From contig VUYT01000037.1 of the NCBI GenBank assembly GCA_008802785.1, positions 1 through 64,000 of the forward strand: a stretch of 64,000 bases of DNA, written 5' to 3'. Below are positions 1 through 13,584 of this stretch, piece by piece (position 1 is the stretch's first letter; each line of letters begins with the position of its first letter). A program made the translations under genes and the position numbers. Origin of the DNA: Symmetrospora coprosmae. Taxonomy: Eukaryota > Basidiomycota > Cystobasidiomycetes > Symmetrosporaceae. The notes under the pieces were generated by a model that worked only from the letters and a program-made list of their open reading frames with translations, ran no database searches and was not told the origin of the DNA.

Positions 1-54
1 AGGGGGGGTGGGGTGGGGGGTGGGGTGGTGGGGGGGCCGCTTTTGCCCTGGGGT

Positions 55-104
<50 letters not shown>
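1..104. repeat. Poly-G run and G-rich window edge
   Basis: Positions 55-104 are an unbroken run of about 50 G, preceded by a G-rich stretch with few T and C. On the minus strand this is poly-C lying just downstream of the first intron donor of the sirtuin gene. Such a run is either a sequencing or assembly artefact at a contig end or a real G-quadruplex-prone tract. It does not look like the telomere repeat TTAGGG. Confidence 0.85.
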
Positions 105-107
<3 letters not shown>

Positions 108-217
108 CAGGGAGCGGGTGCAGTCAGTCTAGCTCTGACGGGGAGGTGTGCAAGTAGCTTTCCGTCTTGGCGACCTTTCACCGCGGGCGCTCGCTTCCGA
201 CCCAGGGGACTACCTAC

Positions 218-411
218 CTATCTACGCTGACACCCGCGCCGCACAGGATCATCGTCTTGCCCTTCCCTTTCCCCTTGCCCTTGCTTCTGTCCGTGCTGCT
301 CCTGCCATTCTCGAGGAACTCTGCGATGCGGGTAGCGGCCTCTTCGATGGAGACTGCGAGACTTGGTGGCAGAGACGGAACGTAGTCTATCCGGGGTATC
401 GAGATGCGCAT
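218..411 (-). CDS. Sirtuin (Sir2 family deacylase), first exon only, cut by window edge
   Basis: The ATG at 411 opens a frame that runs about 65 residues and ends with GKTMILCGAGVSVD, the NAD-binding start of the Sir2 fold (family pattern GAGVSVDSGIRAYRG). The residues before it (SIEEAATRIAEFL) match the helix that precedes this motif in SIRT4-like and fungal class II sirtuins. A lysine/glycine-rich KGKGKGKG stretch is inserted just before the motif. A donor GT at 217 interrupts the codon for the serine that should follow VD, and a CTGAC branch-like site lies near 140. The next exon is not in the window because the poly-G tract and the window edge follow. Sirtuins remove acyl groups from lysine using NAD+. 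The subclass, and whether it is mitochondrial or nuclear, cannot be told from this fragment. Confidence 0.7.
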
Positions 412-675
412 TGCACGACGCGACGGAGCCGAGGTGGTATGGGATATGACGGTAGGTGTTGGACAAGACAGTACGGAAAGCCTCGACTGGCGTCATGGGC
501 GAGACGAGATCGAGGAGGCTGATGCACGTGCCGTCTGGCTCGAGGTTGTGCTACGAGTACGAGTACAGGCGAGTACTCGAGTTGTGTGACGGATTTCTTG
601 CTTTCTTCCCCACTACCTGCAGGTGTGACATGCTGTACGAGGACATGGAGTCCGCATGTTCACGATGACGACGAG
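412..675. promoter_or_regulatory. Divergent promoter between sirtuin and XRCC4-like gene
   Basis: This 264-nt spacer separates two start codons that point away from each other, so both core promoters and both 5' leaders must lie here or overlap. I see no clear TATA box. No ORF in it is convincing. Confidence 0.5.
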
Positions 676-2459
676 ATGACCTCTGCAGCAGCAGCATCAG
701 CAGCGGCAGCGGGCGCCGGCGACAGTGCGTCCGAAGTCAACGTCGTCCTGTACCGCGTCTGGAGCGAAGGGGCCGGAAACGGCGACAGCCATGGAGCACT
801 GCATCCACCCACACTCCTTCGCCTAACTGTCACATCATCCCCTGTCCCTGCCCCATTCCTACAAGCCGAGTCCTTCTCCCAGTCCTTCTCGCAGCATGCC
901 GCCACTCGCCCAACTCCGCCCATCAAGGTCGTCCTCTCGGCCTCGAGGATGATGAACGGGCAGCAGCAGTCAGCCTCTGTCGATGTGCCTGTGTCTGATG
1001 TCCTCTCTGCAGGGCAGCGGGGCAGCAAGAACAAGAAGATGCAGGAGCACGAAGCCGTCCGGATGCTGGCGGACGCGTTTCAAGGGACATCCCAAACGAA
1101 GGCAGGCGCAGCTGAAAACGGCTACAAAGGGGAGTACGACGCGCATTCAAGAGAACTGGAGGTAAGACCGTGAGAATGGCAATGCCGCTCTCTAGAGAAC
1201 GGCTGAAGAGAACTTGCCATCTCGTGCCAGATCACCTTTGCCGACTTCTCGGGTCTCTCCGCCATCCTGGATTTTGACGGGGACAAGAGACACACGAAGA
1301 CTGCTAGTATGACTCCCGCCTACGGTCTAGCGTTCGAAGGCGCTTGCGAGGTGAGCTAGTAGCTGCCTACGCACGAAATACAGGGGTCCTGACAGTACAT
1401 ACCCGCATACCCTCCTAGCTCGACAAACAGCTACACGATGCCAGGGCACAAAACAATGCAATGGGTCAGCCGGGAGTTTCACGTAAGGTAACGGCTGTGC
1501 ATCGTGCTAAACGGCTGCTCGCCCTCAGCCACCCAGCTGCGCCTGAAGGAGCAAGACCTGCGCACCGCCGAGCGAAAGATCCAGAACCTCCAGATCGAAC
1601 TGAACAGCAAGCGGGACCAGCTCTCGCGCCTCTTGTCTTCTGGTGGGTCATCCCTCGCCGACCTGGGCCGCACAGGCAGCTCGGGTGTCGCGGCGAGGGA
1701 GCGGCGCTTCGAGCTGTATGGCGCCGGTGGAGGTAGCCAGGGTGGACCTCGTGGAAGGGCCTCCTCGCCGGCAACGCAAGAAGGAGGCGGAGGAGGCAGG
1801 GGACAGAGCCAGAGTCCGCGCAAGAAAGCGCCCAAGCCTTCACTCGCACGCCCAGGACGCACGGCCGCTCGGTGGGTCGCCTCATCGCTCCGCCGAACAG
1901 CCGGTGAGTCTACCGCGAGTGTTATGCTCACTGTGTCCATCTTCCCTCTGGCTGTACGCTCGACAGGGTACCCGGAACGGGCTTTGTGGATTCAGCCTCC
2001 GACTCGGATGCCGAGTCCGCTGGTGATGCTTCGACCGCGGCTCCGACGAAAGGCAGAGGCAGCACCTTGCGGAAGTCGGGCAGAGACGCAGAGCCTAGCA
2101 GGAAGAAGCAGAAGCTTACTTCGCCGGAGCCGTCCGACGACAGTGCCACGAGTCTTAAGCGGGGATCGCCAGAGGATGCGGCGGTCGAGCCCAAACACAT
2201 TTCGCCGTCTGGAAACGGTAAAGATGTCGCGACCACGCATGCGGGAGCGGGCAGCCATAAAGGGAGTACTCCAAAGCTGCAGCAACCTCTCAAGGCAGGC
2301 AGAACACTGCAGAAGTGGGTCTCGCCAGCCAACGCGCTCATCTCGCTCCTGACGTATTGCAGCTAGCTGAGCTGAGCTCTTTCTATACGTGTGATCAGGC
2401 AAGTGAGCACCGCGTTCCAGGACAGCGACGCCGACGATGCCACGGATCATAGCGAGTGA
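676..2459 (+). CDS. Coiled-coil protein, possible XRCC4/Lif1-like DNA repair factor
   Basis: Six exons close in frame: 676-1161, 1231-1350, 1419-1482, 1529-1871, 1967-2314 and 2399-2459, giving 473 residues. The layout is a globular N-terminal half starting after an alanine-rich leader, then a helix rich in K, E, Q and L (LRLKEQDLRTAERKIQNLQ) that is a good coiled coil. After that comes a low-complexity tail with S/G-rich, basic (KKQK) and acidic patches ending in DSDADDATDHSE. XRCC4-family proteins have exactly a beta-rich head, a coiled-coil stalk and an acidic/basic tail, and segments such as ELEITFADFSG followed by LDFDGD resemble the end of that head. XRCC4 scaffolds DNA ligase IV in end joining. 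The match is by architecture, not by a diagnostic motif, so another coiled-coil protein remains possible. A less good donor at 1904 would put the tail in a frame without the acidic signature. Confidence 0.45.
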
Positions 2460-2747
2460 CAGAGCAGATGTGAATCCGGTGAGCCGCGCCGCCAGTCGTC
2501 GGGAGCATCGGAGACAAACAGCAGTATGCGCCTCCACAGTGCAGGGCAGTACCGTGTTATTGTGAAGAGTGGTAGAGATGTGTTATCTAGCACGGTCCAG
2601 CGTTGCTTTGACTTGTTGTACCCTTTTGTCCGTCCGAGACACGACCTGAGCCCCGAGCCCTGATGCCACTTGCGGGTGCCCAGCTGTCACGCCTCACTGG
2701 ACCCTTGCTCGACCGACAATTGCAACGTCTGGAGCACACATTTGTAG

Positions 2748-4661
<1,914 letters not shown>

Positions 4662-5068
4662 TCGCGGCTGCGGAGGTGCCTAATGATTGTAGATGCCAGT
4701 GTCGGATTCTAATGACGGTCGTCTGCTGTCTCGACCGTCACGACAGGCTTGTTCTCATCAAGGCCTGCCGAGCACGTCGCGACCCGGCAAACGCGGGAGC
4801 GATGCCAAACGAGACGGACTCCGTTATTCTGCGCTTCCGGATCAACGCTCTAGTCTACAAGCCATTCTTCCGGGAATTGCACCACGAAGGTGACGCGCGA
4901 AGCCACCGCGCGTCATCAAAGCCCGCATTGCTAAACTGACTACTCTGGATGGAAGAAGGCAAGGATAAAGCCGAAGCGGGGCGCCGGCGAAACAAGGGCG
5001 AGGAGTGAAGACATCCGGCGGAAATAATGAATGGAAGCGGTGGGCGTATTTGAGTAGAAGGAATACGA
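4662..5068. other. Convergent 3' intergenic stretch
   Basis: This spacer lies between the stop codons of two genes that face each other (ArfGAP and the Nrd1-like gene). It should hold both 3' untranslated regions. I see no supported coding region or RNA gene in it. Confidence 0.5.
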
Positions 5069-8000
5069 TCAGGCCAGGCCTTGCCTCTGCTCCTGCGACT
5101 TCACAGCCGCGGCTGCTGAGGTAGCCGCGCTCGTCTGCGGGGAGAGAGCCCTGCCGTGCTCAGCAGAGCTAGCTGCCGTGCTCGGTCCGCCTTCATGCGC
5201 GCTACCTGGCACGCTGAGACTGCTCGGACTGGGAGAGAGGGCGCTCGAGCCGCTGAGAGACGGACCCATGGATCGCGAGAGGAGATGCGAGCCGGCCGCG
5301 TCGCCAGGGGACAGGTGCGCGGAAGAGGCGCCGTAGTCTGGGCCGGGCGAGCTCATGATGGACTGATTGAGCATGTTGCCGTTCCCGTGGCCATTGTATT
5401 GATGGTGGTGGCTGTGGTCACCAACACCTCTGTGCCTTTCCGAGCGCTGATTGTTGTATCTGCGATTCATTGGCTGCCGGGCCATGTTGCCAACTCTGTC
5501 CTTGCCGTAAGCGCTGCGTTTCGCCAGGACCACAACCCGTCAGTATGCCTTGAAGCGGCAGACTGATAAGTCTCCTCGCGCTCACATCTTGAACTTGCTA
5601 TACTCAGGATGGCGCTTCAGTGCCTCGATGGCCTTCACGGCGTACTTGATGTTCGTCTGGTGAGCGAGCGGGCAACATCCGATTAGCAGTACGCTACGGT
5701 TGAACAGCGTGTAAAGGGGTGAGACGTACGTAGTTTGTGAATGCGCAGCTCTTCTCGACTAGAGCATTGACCTGCTCAATCTCGCCATACTCGGAGAGGT
5801 CGCTCCTGATCCTTTCAACCGTCAGATTGTCGAAGTCGTCGATCTGTCATGAGTATTAGTCGAGGCAAGTCAGCGATTTGCGCAGGCACGGCAGCAATGT
5901 AGCAGACGCACGTTGCCGATGTAGACGTTGCGTGATCCGCCTGCAGCCACGATGGCGGCAATGCCAGGAGGGCACGGCCCGCTCGGCTTGCCCCATCCGA
6001 CCTTGAGTCGCCGATTGCGAACCATCAGACCTTGCGTATGCACCATCTGGTGCAGCGTGAAGGCAGATTCGGGCATGACAAAGTGAATGAAGCAGATGTG
6101 CTTCTCTGGGATGAGCTTGATGCTTTCGATGATCCCGCCTCGGATTGTGTTGCAGATGTCTTCGCACGTTGTGTCGGGGTGCAGGTTGCCCACTACGTGG
6201 CGGATGATAAACGTGTCCAGACATCAGTTATGTCGCGCATCAATGCCAATGATATTCGCAACCGAGACTCACAGTAGATGCATCGGTTTCCAGCCTGTAC
6301 ATTCGGGTCGACGAACCCGCCCGAGAAGGGCATCGGTGACAATGATGGCGACAAGGGAGCGGGCGAGAGCGGGTTGAATGGCGTGAGCTGAGCAGCTGTG
6401 TGTTGTGCCATAGCTGCAGCCATCTGATTGTGCTGTTGCTGCTGATGCTGGTTCCGGGGAACATAGGCACATCGGTCCTTGCCGTAATTGACGCGCTTGC
6501 CGTGCCATTCGGGCTCCTTGGGAAGCTCGTTGACGACCTTCATAGCTGTTGCGATGCTTAGGAAGTGGACAAAGCCGATGTTCTTGTCGCGCACGATCTT
6601 GACTTGGTCAATGTGGCCGTACCGCGAGAGGTCATCGCGCAAGCTCTGCTCGGTAAAGCTGTCGTCGAGATTGCCGAGGCTGTACAAGCGATTACGCGTC
6701 AGCTTGCTCGTAAAATGGCGTCGAGTGGAAGCTGTTGCCGGGCCGGGATCCCGTGGATTGAGCGGGGGACAACTCACTAGACGTTCCTCGTGGCTCCCAA
6801 GTTCTGGGCTGCCTGCAGCACCAAAGTCGGAATGGCAGTCGGCTTACCCCAGCCAATCTTGAGCTCCTGGCCGTGCAGGGCAATCTTTCGCAAGCAGGCA
6901 TCGGAATGGAAGGCCGCAGCGATGTTTGGGTCGAGGAAGGAGATGAAGGCACAGCTCTTGTCGGGAATGATCTTGACAGCTTCGATGGGCCCGTACCGTA
7001 CGAGGGAAAGAAGTTCATCGACGGAAGCATCGCCGGGCAGATTGCCGACGTAAACTGTGCGGATCGTTTCTGGACCTTCGTAAGAACCGTTTCCGGAAAG
7101 CGACTGATTCATAGACATGGACAAGGCGGAGGGTCCTCCGTAGCCATTGGTGGATGCCATGAGCGCAGCTGCGGCAGCGGCTGCAGCTGCATTGGCGTCA
7201 TTCCCGCCCATCTGGGACGACCACTGCGCCAATGGCGAATTGCCATCCAGCCATGAGAGGTTTGCCATCTGGGGCGAGAGTGCAGAAGAGAGCGCAGGGC
7301 TACCGGCCATGGGCAGATTCATGCCCAAGCCCCCGACTGGATCGTAATCAGAACGAGAGTGACAAAGGATCAGCCCCACTTTACTGCAATCGCAGCAGCC
7401 CAACTCGTTCATGCGCAGACAACCCGCCAAGACGCACGATTTGGCATACCAAGTCCACCCAGCCCCATCATCCCGCTCATACCGAGGTTCTGACTGGCAC
7501 TCAGCAGAGCTTGTGCCTGCGCAACGCCCAGAGCCGGGCTTCCGGCGAAAGCGGCACTGTAGCTCTGGGCAGGGCTGAGCGAATTGCTCAAGCCAGGAGC
7601 GCTGAAGGCAGAATTGAAGCCAAGGCCGGTTGTGCCGGGCAGCGAGCCCAGGCCGGACAGGCTTGACGCAGAAGATACGGAGCCATTGCCGTTATTGGCG
7701 TTGAGGAAACTGCTTAGCTGTGCGTTGGTGAAAGGGGATGAAGCCAGATTAGAGGCATATTGCTGCTGCAGTGTGGCCAGACTAGGAGAGGCAGAGTTCT
7801 GGAAGGATGACTGGTCGCGGGACTGGGCGCCAACGAGGCCGTACTGCGGTGATCCGTTGAAGCTGCTGGTCATGGTGAATGCAGCAGGAGAAGATTGCTC
7901 CTGCAGAGCGCCGAATGCAGACAATGTGCTTGGGGTGCGCTGGTGCCCACTGATACTCTGCCCGAAGGATTGCTGCCTTTGATGCTGGTGATTCGAGTTG

Positions 8001-8734
8001 AACGCCGTCGTCGAAGAGCCCAGCCCAAAGGGACCTGTCGGGGATCCCGGCTGCGTGTGCCCGTAGGCATTGGGTTGACCAGAGAGGGTTGCGTAGCTGG
8101 AGTAGTCTGGGAAGCCCGGGACGCCGCCGTATGGTTGCTGTGCGTTGCCGCTCATGCTTTTGCTCAGCAGATCGGGAGCTGTGGCAATAAGGCGGAGGAT
8201 TGATGAACACATGGCAGCATCAGCAGTGACTCGACAACCAAAACAGTCATGCCGCCTGCTTTCTCAACACGTCACCCGTCAGATTCGTGGTGCGCGCTCA
8301 CCACCAAGAATGCCCATCCCAGGGTTGAACGATGCCAGATTGAACTGCTGTGGAGACTGCTGTTGCTGTTGTTGTTGCTGCTGCTGTTGGAGAGTGTCCG
8401 AAATCGATGCATCGCCCACGTGGATGCCCATGCCGAGCACGGTATTGTAGCGAGCTTTCTTGTCGGCTCCCTGGCCGAACGCAGCACTGCCATCGAGGTT
8501 GGGAGTAGCGCCCGCAGAGTTGGATCCGCTCTGCTGAGCCGGACCGTTTTGGACAGATGCGCCAGACGACAGGTTGACATTGTCGAAGGAGCGCTTCATG
8601 AGATCAAATTGGGCGTCGAAGTTGCTGTCGTGCTGCTGTTGTTGCTGCGCATGGCCCTGCTGCTGTTGAGGCGGGTACTGCTGCTGTTGCTGCTGTTGCC
8701 GCGGCGGCGATTGGAAGGAAGAAGAATCCTGCAT
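5069..8734 (-). CDS. nrd1: Nrd1-like RNA-binding protein with four RRMs
   Basis: The protein starts at the ATG at 8734 with a Q-rich leader (QQQ tracts near 8690-8630 and 8390-8360), then a long S/N/Q/G-rich region. Four RNA recognition motifs follow: TVYVGNLPGD with CAFISFLD; VYLGNLDDSF with IGFVHFLS; a third NLHPDTT with ICFIHFVM; and a fourth VYIGNIDDFD with CAFTNY. Each of the first and third RRMs ends in KIGWGKP or KVGWGKP and the second and fourth in NYGKDR or YGKDRVGN, an alternating pattern shared with fission yeast Nrd1 and its relatives. A short N/H/S-rich tail ends at 5069. At least six introns are visible; junctions such as VY/LGNLDD and CIY/LGNLHP restore the RNP2 motifs exactly. 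Nrd1 proteins bind mRNAs and restrain sexual differentiation or regulate cytokinesis mRNAs; that role here is inferred from homology. Confidence 0.88.
8359..8395 (-). repeat. CAG/CAA glutamine-coding tract in the Nrd1-like gene
   Basis: On the minus strand a run of CAG and CAA codons encodes about ten glutamines within the N-terminal low-complexity region. A second, more broken Q tract lies at about 8630-8700. Mixed CAG/CAA use suggests selection for glutamine rather than simple slippage. Confidence 0.8.
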
Positions 8735-10786
8735 GTTGGGCAGACGACTCCGTGGTGGTGGTGGAGTGGGTGTTGCCTGCGCGGGGTGCGTTCAGGCACA
8801 GGCTGCAAGCTGTGACGGAGTTGTTCGGTCGACCGCAGCAAGCTGGTGCACTCGATCGAGGCGTATGTTGTCGGCCAGCGGTGGTTGATGCGAAGCTGTG
8901 CTTTGCAAGCTGAGAGGGGCGCGCAGGTGGGTTGACGCTGTGTCGTTGCTGCCGGTTGTCTCGAGGGTTGTCCGCCTTGACGGAGGTGGGCCTTCAGAGG
9001 AACGCACGTCCGGCGCGGGTCGAGCGGGCGAGCTAGCAAAGAGTGGGTGAGCGGAGGCCCGTCAAAGGGAAGAACAGTGACAAAACACACAAGTCAGCTA
9101 TGATATGGCATTTGGATCTTTTCCGTCGACGTCTTCGACACCCAACAGGAGGTCGAGGTGACATTGCCCGGGCTGCCCTCGACTGCACGCGCCACTCGGA
9201 CGGACGCGTCCGCGCAGGCAGACCGAGAGCCAGGCGGCTAGACAACAGGAGCAACTCACAAGGTCGAAGCGAGCGAGGTATCCAATATGTTGCTCGATGA
9301 TGCCAGGTGCGGCTCAGGCGGTGTTGTCGCTGCTGCTGTATTGCCCAAGACCCGCTGAATCTGCTGGGGTGGGGGTGGACCCTTTGCGACTGAGAATCAG
9401 GCACGCTCCGTGGTGCCTGCGAGGGAGAGCAGAACGAGTCGCCAAGTCAGCACTGGACTGCATGACGGGCAGTATCCCCAGCACGTTCGCGTCTCCTTGC
9501 TCACCCGCTCCTGTCAAGATGTCGATGCGACTGCGAGCTGTGCACGAGCAAACAGGCAGGCCCACGTCAACAGAAGTGCCGGAGGCAATCGAACCGTACG
9601 CCAGGCAATTGGGCGCTTTCTCGAACAGAGATCGAGGAACGACGACCCACTTGCTATGCGCGACTCCTTGTGCTGCTCCAGTTGCAGTTACGGTTGCCTC
9701 GGCTGAAGCTTTTGTATGAATCTGTCGCCCGGGCTGACTGTGCCTGTGCGACTTGACTTGCCTCGCTGCCTGAACGCACTGCCTTTCCCTTATTCTCTTG
9801 ACGATGCAGCCTGGTCCTACGGCCCGAGTGACTGCGCTTTGCCGCTCAAACACAATACCCCTTGCTGCCAGTGCTCGATGTCGAACCTGTCTTCACTTCG
9901 TCCCAAGTCCAAAGCGGGAGCACTTCAGGTCCGCCTGATCATCTTCACTCCGCCAAGGAACAAAATCACTCTCTCGCAAGAAGCAGATGAGCTCGCAAAT
10001 CGCCGTACACCCAGAAATACGGTTACCGACACCACACATCTGCGCCTCTGTGAACGCTGCGTCTGTGCAGGCGGTTTCGAAGAAAGCCCTCGGTGGCAAA
10101 ATGGCCCAGGTGTCCCGACGGCTCGAAGACACGAAGGGTCCCAGAGTCGAGCAATGCACGTCTGTCAAGGGCCTTGCAGTACTTGATGGCACAATCACAG
10201 AAGAAGCCCACCCCCACAAAGCCTGTCCTACCTTCAGCTTTACACGTGTCCTCCTAGCAGTGTCGCTCCAGGCCGAGCGGGCCGAATGTCCAGGCCATGC
10301 AGGCCGAATGTGCGGAGGCTCCATGCACTGATGCTCTCCTTACGAGATCCTGGTGAAGTTATCCGCAAGCTCGTAGCAGCTAGTTCCGCGGCGTTCAGCG
10401 TACCAGCATAATTCCATCCAGGGTAACGTCCAGGGAGACTCGGAGGTCAGAAAGCGGCTGGTCCAGACACGCCCCGAGGCATAATTGCAGTATGGTGAGA
10501 GTTACCACACCGAAAGCTCTCGCACTGAAGGAACTGACATCAGTGCGATACCATTGAGAAGAGACTTCTGTTGCTGCTGCCGAAAGGCTCTGTAGGTCGG
10601 ACTTTCAGAGCGAGTCCCTGGCCTGCATCGCGTCCCGTCGGGGTCACGTGCAATCTCGGCATTCCTGAGCTGTAAAGCCGTCGACTACCGGCTTGCGACG
10701 GCTTTCTACCCAATCTCGGCTTGACGAAGTGCCGTCTCCCTTCCCCTCTTCTTGGCCCACTGCACACCGCTGGAACCACCACCGAT
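8735..10786. other. Gene-poor stretch of about 2 kb between divergent genes
   Basis: This lies between the start codons of the Nrd1-like gene and the dehydratase gene, which point away from each other. It must hold two promoters and 5' leaders. Minus-strand frames at 9314-9853 and 9893-10324 are open but have no recognisable domain, weak initiators and no matching splice structure. A short duplication of GCCGAATGT occurs near 10280 and 10305. I do not call a gene, but a rapidly evolving or non-coding gene could be present. Confidence 0.5.
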
Positions 10787-13472
10787 ATGTCATCCGCAAT
10801 GCCTGCGAACGGGACAGCCTGTCCTCCGTCAAAGTGCGCCAACTGCAAGGACTCATGCGGCTCGCGTGCAGGCTCTGGGCCCGGCGGAGAGCGCACCGAG
10901 GAGGACCTCCAGGCGCAACTCGAGGCCGCAATGCAGAGAGCCCGACTGGCAGAAGAGGCGTACGACAATCTCAAGAACCAGAATACGGCTGCTAATGGAA
11001 GTCTGAGGAACGATGACCGCGAGCTGAAGCCGCTCCGAAGGTGCGCGCAAAGCGTACTAGCGAGTAGGCGCTCACATCAGTGAGCTGACGCTTCACGTTG
11101 CAGTCAGAGCTGGTTCAACAACGCACACAACCCTGGTGAGGAAGGCGATGCTCGCTCCCGTCTATTGTGACCTGACTGACTTCCCCTCTTCCGATGCCCC
11201 GCTCCAGGCATGACGGCACTATGTGCGTAGACGAGGACCGACGCGTTTCGCTCCCTTCCACATCGCTTAACTGACGACAGCGCGGTCGGCCTTTCTGGCC
11301 TTTCTCCAGATCTCGAACGCTACCTGAACTTCGGCCTCACAATGCCTGAGATTAATGACCCAAAGAGGCCCATCATCGGAATCGCCCAGACTGGGTCAGA
11401 TCTCTCTCCTTGCAACAGGCACCATCTCGTCCTGGCCAAACGTGTACGCGCAGGTATTCTAGCCGCGGGCGGAACTCCAATGGAGTTCCCAGTGCATCCA
11501 ATCCAGTAAGGCAAACTACCACGAACGAGTCTCCCAAGGTTCCTGCTGATGCCCAGCCTGTAATCAAAGAGAAACAGGCAAAAGACCTACCGCAAGCCTC
11601 GACAGGAACCTGGCCTACCTTGGACTCGTGGAGCTGCTTTATGGTTACCCGATTGACGGTGTTGTCCTCCTTGGAGGGTGCGACAAGACCACGCCGGCAT
11701 TGATCATGGCGGCCGCCACTCTGGACATCCCCGCAATTCAAGTGGGTGCTGTACGGCCACCATCACCGGCCTATTGACGCTGATGACCGGTGTCCGCAGA
11801 TGAACGTCGGACCCATGCTCAATGGCTACTCGAAAGAGAAGCTCGCCGGATCTGGCACGATTGTCTGGTCTGCGCGCAAGCAGCTTGCAAGCAAGGAGAT
11901 TGACTACAGCCAGTTCCTGGATGTTACTACCTCTTCCGCGCCGTCGGTAGGACAGTGAGTCTCGCGCGTTGTGTGCTACCTAAGAGTCCTTGACTAACGA
12001 TGATCACGCTCCAACTAAAAGCTGCAACACCATGGGCACTGCGTCAACGATGAATGCCTTGGCCGAAGCGCTCGGAATGGCTCTGCCAGGTAGCTCGAGC
12101 ATTCCGGCTCCATACCGCGAACGTGGGCAGATGGCCTATGCAACGGGTCTTCGAATCGTCGATATGGTACGAGAGGATCTCAAGCCGAGCGATATCATGA
12201 CGAAGGAGGCATTCATCAACACCATCGTCGCCAATACTGCTATTGGGGGTAGTACAAACGCCACCAACCAGTAGGTTGCGATCCTACGTTCACCCGTATG
12301 CTACAGTACCTGCTGATCGGCTGGTGATTGGCAGCGTCATCGCTATGGCAAAGCATATCGGTGTCGACATCACCGTGCAAGATTTCGAAACGTACGGATA
12401 CCATATTCCTCTGCTCGTCAACGTACAGCCCGCAGGAGAGTGGCTGTGTGAGGAATATCACAGAGCTGGAGGTCTTCCGGGTATGTGGTCTCGTCGTCAG
12501 GGCTTATGTAGAAAAGGCAATCCACTGACTATGAGCGCCTATGCATAGCCGTCATGGCGGAGCTTCTCAAGGCAGGGCAATTGCCACATCCAGAGGCCAA
12601 GACGGTGAATGGTAAGACCATGGAGGAGAATTGCATAGCCAAGTTCACCTGGGATCCGCGAGTCATCAAACCGTACGACAAGCCAATGGTCGAGGATGCC
12701 GGTTTCCTGCACCTTACCGGGACGCTCTTCGACAGTGCCATTATGAAGAGTGAGTCGGGTGCATCGCTGATGCGCCATGACAGTGCGGTGACGCTCCTCC
12801 TCGCTACAGCCTCCGTCATCACGCCAGACTTCCGAAAGCGGTTCCTGAGCGATCCTGAGGACCCGATGGCATTCGAAGGCCCAGCTTTGGTCTTCGAGGG
12901 ACCCGAAGACTACCACGTCAAGATCGAGGAGACGCCCACGAAATGCACGGATCGGACCATCTTGGTCATCAGGGGTGCTGGGCCGATTGGCTATCCGGGT
13001 GCTGCCGAAGGTGCGCCCCTAAATCACACTCCGCGCGATATAGCCAATTGACTAGGACCTCTCCATTCTGCTGCCAGTTGTCAATATGCAGCCTCCTGGT
13101 GAGCTGATCAGGAAGGGCATCACCGAGTTGCCGTGCATTGGCGACGGCCGCCAATCTGGCACGAGCGGCAGCCCATCCATCCTGCATGCCTGCCCTGAGG
13201 CTGCGCTCGGTGGAAATATCGCATACATCGAGGACGGCGATATCATCCGTATCGACCTGAATAAGCGGACAGCCGACATCAAGATTTCGGCCGAGGAGCT
13301 GGCACGGCGGAAGAAGGAGAAAGGCGCATTCGAGTACCCCAAACACCAGACACCCTGGCAGGAGCTGTTTAGAGGGGACGCGGACCAGCTCAACGAGGGA
13401 ATGGTCATGAAGAGTGCCGTCAAGTATCAGCGCATTGCTGCTACCTTTGGAGTACCGCGCGACAACCATTAG
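10787..13472 (+). CDS. IlvD/EDD family dehydratase, D-xylonate/L-arabonate dehydratase clade
   Basis: This is a 671-residue enzyme in eleven exons that sum exactly in frame (10787-11040, 11104-11135, 11208-11222, 11310-11505, 11570-11741, 11800-11954, 12022-12270, 12335-12480, 12549-12749, 12810-13010, 13078-13472). The family removes water from dihydroxy or sugar acids with an Fe-S cluster and Mg2+. Cluster cysteines sit in [20 protein letters not shown] and [10 protein letters not shown]; other hallmarks are [37 protein letters not shown] and GDGRQSGT. The segments [38 protein letters not shown] and the ending [17 protein letters not shown] read like bacterial sugar-acid dehydratases (XylD type), not the mitochondrial Ilv3 of branched-chain synthesis. 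There is an extra N-terminal region of about 70 residues with four cysteines (C12, C17, C20, C24) and a short helix, but no mitochondrial leader. The likely substrate is a pentonate, which is inference. Exon 3 is only 15 nt. Confidence 0.85.
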
Positions 13473-13584
13473 TCGGCACAGGGAGACGTAAGGATAGCAG
13501 ACAATGATAATCCTGTGATACGCATAGTTCTGCTGTCTAGAAGTGGTCTAGCCAGAGGAATCTATTAATCCCAATCTAAGCTGT

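Noticed and set aside
1967-2352. Continuation of the coiled-coil frame of the XRCC4-like gene without splicing
   Set aside because: The unspliced frame is arginine/serine noise, while splicing 1871 to 1967 gives an acidic/basic tail and a total length that closes in frame.
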